Positions 21,301 to 27,047 of a DNA stretch of 64,000 nt are shown here, in pieces. Under the pieces are notes generated by a model. That model saw nothing but the letters and a program-made list of their open reading frames with translations. It searched no databases and was not told the DNA's origin. Position numbers and translations under genes: made by a program. Source of the DNA: DATMRS01 sp035566015 (lineage in GTDB: Bacteria; Pseudomonadota; Alphaproteobacteria; Sphingomonadales; Sphingomonadaceae); NCBI GenBank assembly GCA_035566015.1, contig DATMRS010000023.1:1-64000 (forward strand). Reading direction: 5' to 3'. Position 1 is the first letter of the stretch. The number at the start of each line of letters is the position of its first letter.

Positions 21301-24036
21301 CACGAAATTGGAGGAGTCGGCGCCCGACGCGCCGATCGAACTGGCGATGCCGCCATCCGCCAGACTGTTTACCTGGAGCGTACCGCTGCTCAGCGTCGTC
21401 ACACCCGTATAGGTGTTCGCCCCCGTCAGCGCGAGGCTTCCTTCCCCGCCTTTGGTGAAACCGGTCGCGCCGCCATTGTTGACGATCGTCGAACCGATGG
21501 TGAAGGTGCCGCCGCCATTCTGAAGGACGCCGAGAACACCGTTGGCCGAACCGGTGATGCTGCCCCCGGTGATCCGCTGATTGTTGGTCCCGACATCGGG
21601 CGCGACGATGATCGCGCCGTCCACGCCAAGGGTAGCGGCGGAGTCGATCGTGACGGTCGAAACAGCCGCCGCGGTGTAGCGGAGGCCGCCCAGTTGCACG
21701 TCTCCGGCGACGATGCCGGAAAAGGGTGTATTAGGTGCATTTGCCGTGTCGCTGACGATATCGCCGCTCACCCAGTCGCCGGCATTGTCCTTGTCGACAT
21801 AATCGCTCGCATCGAAGGCAATGATGCCGCCGCCGACCACCTTGGCATAATCGGATCCGTTGATCGTCGCCCAGCCGCCGAGCGCGCCGTCGGCATTGTC
21901 GGTCCTGATGGCGCCCGCCCCCGGAAGCACGAAATCGACGAGCCCGCCGGTACGCGTAATCGTGCCCAGGTCGAGATCGACGCTGCCGCCCGCGCCATCG
22001 GTCGCGCGGATGCTGTTGCTGCCGGCGGCGATCGTGGTGCCGGCGAAGCTTTGGCTGTTCGCTTCTCCATCGGCGCCGATCACGTCGAGTTTGCCGCCCG
22101 CCAGAACCAGCGTCGACGCGGCCGATAGCAGGTTGCTCGTCGGAGCGGCGGAGCCGGAGAAATCGAGCGCAAGCGTGCCGCCGCCCAGCGTCGTCGCGCC
22201 GGCATAGCTGCTCTGCCCGGTCAGCGTCAGCGTGCCAGCGCCGGCCTTGGTCAGGCCGCCCGTGCCGGTGATGCTGCCGCCATAGCTCTGGGCGGTGGTC
22301 GCGTGGACGGTCAGCGTCTTGCTGCCCAGCGCGACGCTGCCGCCGGTGCCGGAGAGCGACGGCGCCGTGAGATCATAGCCGCCGAGATCGAGCGTACCGC
22401 CATTGACGAGGAAGCCAGTCGCCGCGCCGAAAGCGGCGGCATTGCCTGCCTGGAGCGTCCCGTTCTCGATCGTGACCGAGCCCGCGAAACTGTTCGCGCC
22501 GCCGAGCACCCAGGTGCCCGCGCCATCGCTGATCAGGTTGCCGGCCCCGGAAATCTGCCCGGATATCAGGCTGGACCCCGTGAAGCTGCCACCCAGCGTC
22601 AGACTGTCTGGCTTGGGCTTGGCAGGATCGAAGACAAGATTACCGCTCAGCGTCAGGGCGCCGGTGCCGTCGTTCAGGATGGCGCTGGCATCGTTGACCG
22701 TCCACGCGCGATCGCTGCTGTCGCCGGTGCCGGTGTAGCTCAGCATGCCGTTGTTCAGTTGGATGCTGGAGCCGGTCCCCAGTGAACTGACCGTGCCGAT
22801 ATCGGCCAGCACGGGCGCGTGCACCAGGCCGCTGATCCCGACGTCGCCGGTGAAGCTATTTGCCCCACCCAGCGTGATCGACTGCCCGGCCAGGGCGGTG
22901 AAGTTGTAATTGACGCCGCTGAGAATGCCGAGCAGGTTGATATCCGCTGTTTCGGCGCTGAATATCCCGGTCCCCGATGCATCGATATTGCCGGTGATGG
23001 TCAGCGCGCCGGTGCCTTGGTTGCGGATGACAGCGGCGGCGCCGTTCACATCCCAGTTCCGGTTCGAGCTGTCGCCGTCGCCGATGTAGATGACGTTGTC
23101 CGAATATTGGCTCGATTGCTGGAACAGGATCGTGCCGCTGGCTTCATCGGTCGGCGCACCGAGCGAACTCACTTCACCGATATCCGCAATCGACGAGAAA
23201 TAGACCGAGCAAACGCCGTTGCATCCGTTGAACCGGGTCGTGCCGGTATAGCTGCTGGCGTCGTTGGTAAGCCGGACGATCCCGTCCTCATTGTTGGCGG
23301 CAACCACATTGACATTGCCATTGCCGCTTATCAGCGCGCCGCCGACTCCCGAGCCGCTGACAGAGAGGGTGCCGCCGTCCCCGATGGTCACCGACCGGCT
23401 GGTCGGATCGCCATTGATTCGCAGCGTGACGCTGGCCCCCGCCGCCGTCGTGATGGAATTGCCTGCCGCTCCGAGACCCACATCGGTCAGAGCGTATAAT
23501 GTGCCGCTGAGCAGCGAGATGTCGCCGCTAAATATATTCGTCCCGTCGAGGCGAAGCGTGCCGTTCCCCGCCTTGACCAGGCCGTGCGATCCATCAATGG
23601 ACGATTCGATAAAAGTCGTGCCGGTCGCGGCGATGATCGTCGGCGTATCGCCGTCGAGGGTGAGCGTGCCCCCGGTAAGCGTATAGCTGCCCACGCTGAA
23701 GTTCAGGTTATGGACGCGGATCGGCTCGGTCAGCGTCACGGTCCCCGCCGTTCCGCCGAACAAGGCGTTATCGAGCGCGAGATTGTTCCACGGCGCGACA
23801 TAAGGCCCGCTCACCCCGTCGCCACTGGGGCTCCAGATGTTGGTCGATGTGTCCCAATTCCCCGATCCGCCGCTGCCGACGCTGGTACCGTTGACGTCCC
23901 AATAGCGATTCTGGTCCTGCGCGCGCGTCACCGTCGGCAGCGTCATCAACATCAGGGCGGCCATCGACGCCCCGCACAGCAGACGCTTCGAACTCTGGCG
24001 AGCACCATGCCCGCGCCGACCCGTCGAACCCACCAT
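9322..24036 (-). CDS. Giant type Va autotransporter with PATR and T5SS/PEP-CTERM repeats
   Basis: A single 4,904-codon frame. ATG 24036 has GAGGGGG just upstream. Residues 1-40 form a long signal peptide ending VTRAQ; the mature protein opens with RYWDVNG...GNWDTSTNIW, typical of autotransporter-associated beta-strand (PATR) proteins. The passenger is almost wholly beta-helix: dozens of PATR units of the form GTLVLTGxNSYTGGTxIxxG, interleaved with blocks of T5SS/PEP-CTERM-type repeats (TVGxxGxGTLTIxxGGxV...GxGSxW) around 13400-13900, 15290-15800 and 17620-18420. Four larger FWDG-containing modules recur. The last ~275 residues (9322-10150) are the outer-membrane beta-barrel, beginning GIWGRIESER and ending in the required aromatic, AGVRLAF. 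Likely a surface adhesin or biofilm factor; no protease motif was seen. The repeats make this gene prone to assembly error and recombination. Confidence 0.93.
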   Translation of the reverse strand: MVGSTGRRGHGARQSSKRLLCGASMAALMLMTLPTVTRAQDQNRYWDVNGTSVGSGGSGNWDTSTNIWSPSGDGVSGPYVAPWNNLALDNALFGGTAGTVTLTEPIRVHNLNFSVGSYTLTGGTLTLDGDTPTIIAATGTTFIESSIDGSHGLVKAGNGTLRLDGTNIFSGDISLLSGTLYALTDVGLGAAGNSITTAAGASVTLRINGDPTSRSVTIGDGGTLSVSGSGVGGALISGNGNVNVVAANNEDGIVRLTNDASSYTGTTRFNGCNGVCSVYFSSIADIGEVSSLGAPTDEASGTILFQQSSQYSDNVIYIGDGDSSNRNWDVNGAAAVIRNQGTGALTITGNIDASGTGIFSAETADINLLGILSGVNYNFTALAGQSITLGGANSFTGDVGISGLVHAPVLADIGTVSSLGTGSSIQLNNGMLSYTGTGDSSDRAWTVNDASAILNDGTGALTLSGNLVFDPAKPKPDSLTLGGSFTGSSLISGQISGAGNLISDGAGTWVLGGANSFAGSVTIENGTLQAGNAAAFGAATGFLVNGGTLDLGGYDLTAPSLSGTGGSVALGSKTLTVHATTAQSYGGSITGTGGLTKAGAGTLTLTGQSSYAGATTLGGGTLALDFSGSAAPTSNLLSAASTLVLAGGKLDVIGADGEANSQSFAGTTIAAGSNSIRATDGAGGSVDLDLGTITRTGGLVDFVLPGAGAIRTDNADGALGGWATINGSDYAKVVGGGIIAFDASDYVDKDNAGDWVSGDIVSDTANAPNTPFSGIVAGDVQLGGLRYTAAAVSTVTIDSAATLGVDGAIIVAPDVGTNNQRITGGSITGSANGVLGVLQNGGGTFTIGSTIVNNGGATGFTKGGEGSLALTGANTYTGVTTLSSGTLQVNSLADGGIASSIGASGADSSNFVLEGGTLQYTGGAVAVTDRGFTLVNGGAKAPTIQVDSGQSVEFSGRVTSPDDAGLTKTGWGTLVLSNAANDYVGVTTVSGSGGVGASTLAVNTLSNGGVASGIGAASGDSSNLVLSSGGRLRYTGDTVAIDRGFTLDSGTGRIDVAQADTTLTINGTAVGGGLIKEGDGTLVLTGTNSYTGGTVVAGGKLVAGSARAFGGAEGGVGVGSLTVNSGATADLANNSLFVGGLYGEGRVLLGTATLNINSGGTFAGAISGDGGISVTRYTQTMTGCSNSYTGVTSITSTLSVDCLADSGQASGIGAASGDPANLLINGTLVYTGGSVTTDRGFTSTGGQISVSNAAATLEFTGTTAGAGFTKNGSGTLVLSGVSTRNGTTQISNGTLRAGTVNAFGTGAMGLNNTAGVLLDLNGFDTSVLYLSGGGASGGDIDLGDATLTIAAGNSSNTSYYGGAISGIGGLVKNGSGIQRLTGCASDYTGSTTINSGYLEVSCLKDGGAVSSIGASAADASNLVINGGAFRYIGTGDSTNRQFTLGAPSGSSIESWGTGAVHFTSTAAVSFLTPNVAQALTLGGTNQDDNSFAAQITDNGTGRTSLTKSGVGTWILTNATSDYTGVTRINGGVLGVDKLADGGLASSIGASSAAAANLIIGNNSTLRYTGTGDTTNRLFTLAAGTTFIESSGTGAIVFTDTGPVTLAGNNQTRTIALGGTNTGNNTLAGSIGDAGTGATILAKNDAGTWVLTGENNYSGNTVINDGTLVLGNGGTTGSIVSDTTNLGTLVFNRSDSYTYGGVISREGAVVQRGTGTIVLTGTNTYTGGTTIEAGTLQLGNGGTSGSIVGDVTDNGVLAFNRSDNVTFANVISGTGDVRQIGTGITTLTANHDYSGETHVDAGALVLSGGGTIGNTSLTAVRGAGVMTVAGGTSSLTTGALAVADMSGDSGILNINGGGTVNVTGGSPINVGLGTINVDGAGSALTALTALHVGLDATGVGSVNVSNGGHISTDGGTIGLSEESQGAVLVDGAGSEWVNAGELTVGDAGAGTLTIANGGKVLAASSTIGSGDTGEVLVGGQDSSWENTGRLTVGAYGAGSVRIEDRATVSNADAVIGSSARGDVVVTGPGTTWASTGQLAVGSYDIGTLAIENGAVVTSNQGYIGSGDTANGSVTITGPGSNWSTALNINIGNYGTGALLIEDGARVQAGDGVELGFSATDASGTLTLRGTPATRAILETSHIRAGLGTANLTIDGGIVRATQDNSDFIAGFGTQEAFIGANGAVIDTNDHDIGIAAQFGGTGGLTKTGAGILILSGANAYAGETRVETGTLLVNGDQSLATGLTSVASGASLGGIGTIGADVTIADGGTLTAGVGGPGTLTINGNLSLASGSILDFQFGEANVVGGALNDLVNVGGNLTLAGTINVTETPGGSFGAGIYRVFNYGGTLTDNGLALGIMPSGSDVVVQTSVAGQVNLVNSGGLTLNFWDGDAGPKFDTIVNGGNGIWQNGAGNNNWTEATGAINAAYTDGAFAIFAGLGGTVTIDNSLGAVSASGAQFASNGYLVTGGDLSLVAPQSVIHVGDGTAAGAGYTATIASALTGAAQLVKTDLGTLILTGTNSYTGGTLIDDGVLSISGDANLGDAAGVVAINQGTLRTTANLTSSRHITLNGTATILTDTGTSFLASGAIGGAGSLTKAGAGTLVLAAADTYTGGTIIAAGTLQVGNGGTAGSLTGDVLNNAALVFNRSDDTSFAGTITGTGSLTQTGGGVLHLTGSSDYSGTTRIERSELRLENGGSINSGQTRLVGEGATLTVTGDGSSFTTTELRLGDPTGGNITLNIEDGGQVVATGTSQVSLGGATIGAPLDVTVNVSGADSLWEVGGNVTVGFNTASTARVNVTDGAMVRSGSLTMGPAFLSMTNPSDVTISGAGSSWTTGGLSVYRGTLSLLDGGRLDAATGRITAASATQDGQGRVLISGTGSELAIASTLDIGGTGKEAIVTVADGGQLNAGGLLTLANIAAGSGTLNIGAAASDTAAAPGTVDVANIAFGPGVGTINFNHTDTAYDFASAMSGAGAINQLAGVTLLSGDSSGFSGLTSVSGGSLYVNDALGGDVTVATGGTLGGIGTIGGNVTVADGALNPGDLGNAPGTLTVNGNLALAAGSTINVNLGKADAVGGALNDLIEVGGDLVLEGTLNVATSAGGSFDPGIYRVINYSGVRTGSGLTIGTIPSPDFYVQTSIDKQVNLVNTAGLQFRYWDGPSSKNDGVIDGGNGVWQRSTGNDNWVDDGSIPNAPFADNAFAVFMGTAGNVAVDGSKGDVTAGGMQFLADGYVIDGDAITLVGTQAVIRTGDGTAAGAGISATIDAELTGSAQLAKADIGTLILNGANSYTGGTAINGGTLQVSTDANLGDAAGGLGFDGGRLNTTADITSDRAVDLVGAGTFLTDAGTTLALNGAISGAGSLDKIGTGTLALHGVSAFDGSMTVDGGTVLVSDGGSVANYRGHIGSAAGQTGTVVVSGPDSSWTNSSHIYVGESGEGTLTIADGAAVSNAAGTIGLNSGGSGVVTVSGSGSIWTNSQDIRVGALGDGVLTVEAGGIAAATANIALGINAGSRGTATISGAGSKATTASALFVGNAGEGGLTIADGAEVSSPLSFIGYFAGSSGTINIGAATGDGPATAGTLVSPTLTFHDGDGTLVFNHTDADYRFSTALQSDGAGTHAIEHLAGTTLLVGDSSRFDGATTVSGGTLLVGDSDGVGSLGGTVNVTSGGTLGGSGRLGGDVAIADGGTLAPGNSPGTLTIDGDLALASGSILNFQFGEAGVAGGALNDLVNVGGDLTLDGTINVSVSTGGSFGPGIYRVFNYNGALTDNGLTLGTMPGGDVSVQTAVAGQVNLVNTGGLLLSFWDGAAGPKNNSLVDGGDGVWRVAGGGNNWANAAGAVNGDYMQDSFAIFSAAPGTVTIDNSGGDVLSTGMQFASDGYVIAGDPLTLTGGQAIIQVGDSSAAGAGYTATIDAALVGAAQLVKTDAGTLVLGGVNSYAGGTAISGGVLRIASDANLGDLGGGLRFDGGTLQTTADIASARSIDLASSGGFRTDAGTTLTLTGTLAGPGGFGKSGDGTLVLGGSGSYAGATIGGGVLFVDGDYSGATGTTDVLGGATLGGTGTIGGNVAIADGATLAPGTGSAGMLTISGNLSLSAASQLDFEFGEANAAGGGLNDLVNVGGDLTLDGVLDVAETAGGTFGPGLYRVFNYGGVLTDNGLTLGALPAGADVTVQTSIAGQVNLVNAEGLTLNFWDGAAGPQNDGVVNGGDGIWQSGTDNDRWTDEAGNLNAAYADGSFAIFGGTAGTVTVDNSLGDVTASGMQFGTGGYVIGGDGLTLTGATATIRVGDGSIGGADYVATINSAIGGAAQLVKTDAGTLILGGSNGYTGGTLITGGAVRVASDANLGDANGDVTLNGGALETSADMTSARRIVLAGNGTIATSDGTAFTFDGQFSGTGALTKAGSGTLLVTADNSGFAGDTKVTAGTLALQGVLGGGIEVGAEGRLEGRGRAGSIVNAGVVAPGRGIGTLTVAGDYKGNDGTLEIEAELGDDGSDADRLVVGGATSGSTRVTVINRGGLGAQTVEGIKIVDVTGASDGQFLLDGDYLFDGDQAVIAGAYGYRLYKNGITDPQDGDWYLRSSLLNPAEPEESGPLYQPGVPVYEAYVGALRALNGLPTLQQRVGNRAWAGAPTTAGTGIWGRIESERNRPEALVSTTGLDRKVNSWQMQIGADTQLHQRADGAMLIGGLTAHYGKADSSVTSLFGNGTIDTRGYGFGATLTWYGPKGLYVDGQAQLSWFDSDLESSVLGTLVDGNKGRGRAFSLEIGKRAQVDRNLSVTPQVQMSYTHVGFDRFADPAEASVSALSGESLKSRWGLSIDHQKSWGDNGAVRRSHLYALVNLSYEWLGDARVDVSGTPIRNADDRLWGEFALGGSLTLGRGLTLYTEASGNTSLRDFGGGYSFKGTAGVRLAF
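11062..17102 (-). repeat. Four large FWDG modules within the autotransporter gene
   Basis: A module of about 640 bp (about 213 residues) occurs four times, roughly at 11062-11700, 12213-12862, 14152-14800 and 16459-17102. Each runs from GG(D/N)LTLxGxxNV through YRVFNYxG, a QVNLVNxxGL stretch, the aromatic (F/Y)WDG box, a GGNGxWQ segment and VIxVGDGxxAGAGYxATI to NSYTGGT. Copies are similar but not identical. Spacings of about 1.15, 1.94 and 2.3 kb show that different numbers of PATR and PEPC-type units separate them. Boundaries are approximate. Confidence 0.75.
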
Positions 24037-24305
24037 TTCGCCCCCTCGCCAACAGTGCCGCCGGCCCCTCGAAGAACGCGGCGGCCTCGCGTTCCGCCGT
24101 CATCGGCGGCTTTCGCCGGGTTCCTGGCGGACCCCGAACGATGCGCTGGACCGGCCACGGGGCCGCATCCCGCACTCGGTCACCGTCGCATGCGGCGCGC
24201 GTTCACGCTTGCCCTGGCGTCTCATTTTTTTATGCGAGGTGTCTCATTCTCGTTTCAATTCCATGCTTTAACCCTTTGTTCATATTGATTAATGAGGGTA
24301 GCCAC
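24037..24305. promoter_or_regulatory. Divergent promoter region, autotransporter versus AraC gene
   Basis: About 270 bp between the two divergent starts. The stretch 24225-24300 is clearly AT-rich compared with its surroundings and probably holds the AraC-gene promoter. The ribosome site of the AraC gene is GAGGGT, seven bases before ATG 24306. No operator could be assigned with confidence. Confidence 0.45.
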
Positions 24306-25418
24306 ATGGGGCTCATGGACGATGGCATCTTCCTGTCGACCGATCAGGTCGAGCCGGCTTTGCGCAACAATTTCTGGCGCGGGGTGCTACGGCCGCTATT
24401 CGATGCCTTCCCGACGGAAAGCGATGGGCAGTTGCAAGGCTCCGCCCTCGTGCGGCCGATCGGGGGGCTGACGGTCGCTTCCGTCAGCTTCAATCATCAG
24501 CGGCATGTGCGCGACAGCATGACCATCGCGACCAGCACGCTCGACAATTATCTGTTGCACTTCATCGTCGCCGGCAGGTGCCAGGCGGAATGCGACGGCA
24601 TCAGCTTTGTGGCCGGTCCCGGCGACATCTGCCTGTTCGATCTGGCCCGACCCTATACGAGCAGGGCTCAGGCAGGCGAGCGCATCTCGCTCGCGATCCC
24701 GCGCCAGCGGATCGACAGGGCCGCCGGCGGCCAGCGGATACACGGCCTGCATCTGCGCTCGGATGATCCGCTGGCGCACATGCTCGGCCAGATGCTCCAG
24801 AACATGCAGCGCCGGGCCGGTGATATCGGCGCGGACGACATGGTGGCCGAAACCGCCATCGTCGATTTCATCGCGGCGATCGTTGCGGATCGCGCGCGCC
24901 GTCTCCTCCCGGTCGAATCCGGTCAGGAGCGCAATCTGCGCCTGCATATGATGAATTTTATCGATGCCCATCTCGGCAGCCCCGAGTTGGGGCCGGCGAT
25001 GCTGATGCGACAGTTTCAGATTTCGCGCGCACACCTGTATCGGGTCTTTGCCGCAGAGGGCGGCGTCGCGACGGTGATACGCGACAGGAGGCTCGACTTC
25101 GCTTATCGCCGCCTGGCCGCAAGGAGCCCCTACCCTCCGTCGATCACCGAAGTGGCCTATGAAATGGGCTTCGCCAGCAGCGGCCAATTCTCCCGCGCGT
25201 TTCGGACCCGCTTCGGCATCACGCCGCGTGCGATCCGGTTCGTCGAGCGCGCCGGCGACCCGGCCGATGGTGACAATGTCGGGGGCACGTTGCTGCAACG
25301 GCATTTCGCGCGGCAGGCAAAATGCTGGGCGGCGCGGTGCGCGGTGTGGGCGGACGCGCGTGTGTCCCGGCGCGAGCAAGTCATGGCGCTGGCTCTGGAC
25401 CATGCCGCCTCCGCCTGA
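24306..25418 (+). CDS. AraC-family transcriptional regulator
   Basis: About 370 residues. The N-terminal ~180 residues resemble the AraC_binding_2 sensor domain found in NphR/FeaR-like activators (SVSFNHQRHVRDSMTIATSTLDNYLLHFIVAG...GDICLFDLARPY). The C-terminal double helix-turn-helix covers residues ~218-311 (AMLMRQFQISRAHLYRVF and ITEVAYEMGFASSGQFSRAF). A ~55-residue tail follows the DNA-binding domain. The frame is open further upstream, but ATG 24306 has the only good ribosome site and gives a normal start. It is divergent from the giant autotransporter and its 3' end overlaps the sulfotransferase start, so it may control either or both. Confidence 0.88.
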   Translation: MGLMDDGIFLSTDQVEPALRNNFWRGVLRPLFDAFPTESDGQLQGSALVRPIGGLTVASVSFNHQRHVRDSMTIATSTLDNYLLHFIVAGRCQAECDGISFVAGPGDICLFDLARPYTSRAQAGERISLAIPRQRIDRAAGGQRIHGLHLRSDDPLAHMLGQMLQNMQRRAGDIGADDMVAETAIVDFIAAIVADRARRLLPVESGQERNLRLHMMNFIDAHLGSPELGPAMLMRQFQISRAHLYRVFAAEGGVATVIRDRRLDFAYRRLAARSPYPPSITEVAYEMGFASSGQFSRAFRTRFGITPRAIRFVERAGDPADGDNVGGTLLQRHFARQAKCWAARCAVWADARVSRREQVMALALDHAASA

Positions 25419-26853
25419 CGTGCCCGCCCTGCCTGCCGAGCGCGCGCCGCGCGAGACGATCGGCCTCTCCCCCGGTCGGGCGCAGGCGTATTTCGATCTC
25501 GCCGCCTTGCTCGCGCCGCACGAGCGAAGCGGCGAGGTCATCCCGCTCCTCGATACGCTTCTGGCCCGGCGGCCCGCGACCTTCTGGGCGTTGTCGCTGA
25601 AGGCCGAATTGCTCGCCAACGAACGCCGTCTGCCCGACGCGCTGGCCGTCCACGAGCGTCTGCTGGCTTATGTCCCCCGCGCCGCAATCCCGCTTATGAA
25701 CTACGCCCATGCGCTCAAGGCCGTTGGGCGCGTCGGCGACGCGGTCGCCGCCTATCGCGCCTCGCTGCGTCTCGCGCCCGCGAACGGTTTCGCCTGGTGG
25801 GGCCTTGCCAATCTGCGAACGATCCCACTCGACGCCGCCGACGTGACAGCCATGACGGAGGCGCTGCCCGCCGTCACCGACGGCCTCAGCCGCATTCAAC
25901 TCCATTTCGCGCTCGGCAGGGCGTTGGGCGATATCGGCCGCTACGAACGATCCTTCCGCCATTATGAAGAGGCGAACCGATTACGGGGCGCGCTCGTCGC
26001 CTATGATGCCGAGGGCGCGGACGCCTTCGTCCGCGAAACTGAAAGCCACCTGACCGCCTCCTTCTTCGAGACGCGGAGGCCGGTCGGGATGAACGGCACC
26101 GGCGCTATCTTCATCGTCGGCATGCCGCGATCGGGCTCGACCCTCGTCGAACAGATATTGGCCAGCCATCCGATGGTGGAGGGCATGGGCGAGTTGTTCG
26201 CTCTGCCCAATGCGCTTCGCCATATCCTCGGCACGGACATGGCCGAAGCCGATCTACCCCGACGCATCGCTGCGCTCACCGACGGGGAACGTGCCCGGAT
26301 CGGCGCCCTCTATCTCGACATGGTCGGGCGGCGGCGCGAGACGGATCGCCCCTGTTTCACGGACAAGATGCCCTCGAACTGGCGCCTTGCGGGGCTCATT
26401 CCCCTCATCCTGCCGGGTGCGCGAATCCTCGACGTTCGCCGGCAGGCCCTCGCCTGCTGCTGCTCCTGCTTCATGACCTATTTCAACCGCGAAACGGCGA
26501 TGCCCACGAACCTGCGGGATCTGGGTCGGCGCTATCGGGCTTATGTCCGCACGATGGATCATTTCCACCGGGCGCTCCCCGGCCGGATCGACGATCTCCG
26601 CTATGAAGACCTCGTCGACGATCCCGAAGGCACGACGCGCCGCCTGCTCGCCCGCCTCGATCTTCCCTTCGCGCCCGCCTGCCTGTCCTTCCACGACAAC
26701 CCACGCCCGGTCCACACACCCAGCGCACAGCAGGTCCGCACCCCGATCGGCCGCGACGGCCTCACCTTCTGGCGCAACTATGAACCCTGGCTGCATCCCC
26801 TAAAGGACGAACTCGGAAAACTTTGCCAACCCACCGCAATTGCCGGCGAGTGA
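25402..26853 (+). CDS. TPR-repeat sulfotransferase
   Basis: About 483 residues. The first ~220 residues contain tetratricopeptide helices (PATFWALSLKAELLANERRL; PLMNYAHALKAVGRVGDAVA; GRALGDIGRYERSFRHYEEA). The second half is a sulfotransferase domain: the PAPS 5'-phosphate loop IFIVGMPRSGSTLVEQIL is at residues ~236-252, and a 3'-phosphate-type segment DVRRQALACC follows. ATG 25402 overlaps the last 17 bases of the AraC gene, implying translational coupling. Bacterial members transfer sulfate to polysaccharides, peptides or small molecules; the acceptor is unknown. The usual 3'-PB motif (RxP..) appears altered to RRQA, so activity is not certain. Confidence 0.85.
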   Translation: MPPPPDVPALPAERAPRETIGLSPGRAQAYFDLAALLAPHERSGEVIPLLDTLLARRPATFWALSLKAELLANERRLPDALAVHERLLAYVPRAAIPLMNYAHALKAVGRVGDAVAAYRASLRLAPANGFAWWGLANLRTIPLDAADVTAMTEALPAVTDGLSRIQLHFALGRALGDIGRYERSFRHYEEANRLRGALVAYDAEGADAFVRETESHLTASFFETRRPVGMNGTGAIFIVGMPRSGSTLVEQILASHPMVEGMGELFALPNALRHILGTDMAEADLPRRIAALTDGERARIGALYLDMVGRRRETDRPCFTDKMPSNWRLAGLIPLILPGARILDVRRQALACCCSCFMTYFNRETAMPTNLRDLGRRYRAYVRTMDHFHRALPGRIDDLRYEDLVDDPEGTTRRLLARLDLPFAPACLSFHDNPRPVHTPSAQQVRTPIGRDGLTFWRNYEPWLHPLKDELGKLCQPTAIAGE

Positions 26854-26861
26854 ACGGCAAT
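26839..26861 (+). terminator. Terminator-like inverted repeat at the end of the sulfotransferase gene
   Basis: ATTGCCG, a 9-base loop containing the TGA stop codon, CGGCAAT. No T-run follows, so this is only a weak candidate. Confidence 0.3.
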
Positions 26862-26918
26862 CTGCCCCGGCACCGATCGGAAACAATGGCTGAGCGTAGG
26901 CTTCCGCCAGTTCCAAAC

Positions 26919-26995
<77 letters not shown>

Positions 26996-27047
26996 GTTGC
27001 AGGGCGCTTAGCAAAGCAATCGGAATAGGGCTATAGCGATTTCGCGC

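Noticed and set aside
9322..24036. CRISPR array, considered because of the many short regular repeats
   Set aside because: The repeats are degenerate coding repeats in one open frame, with no identical repeats and unique spacers and no cas genes.
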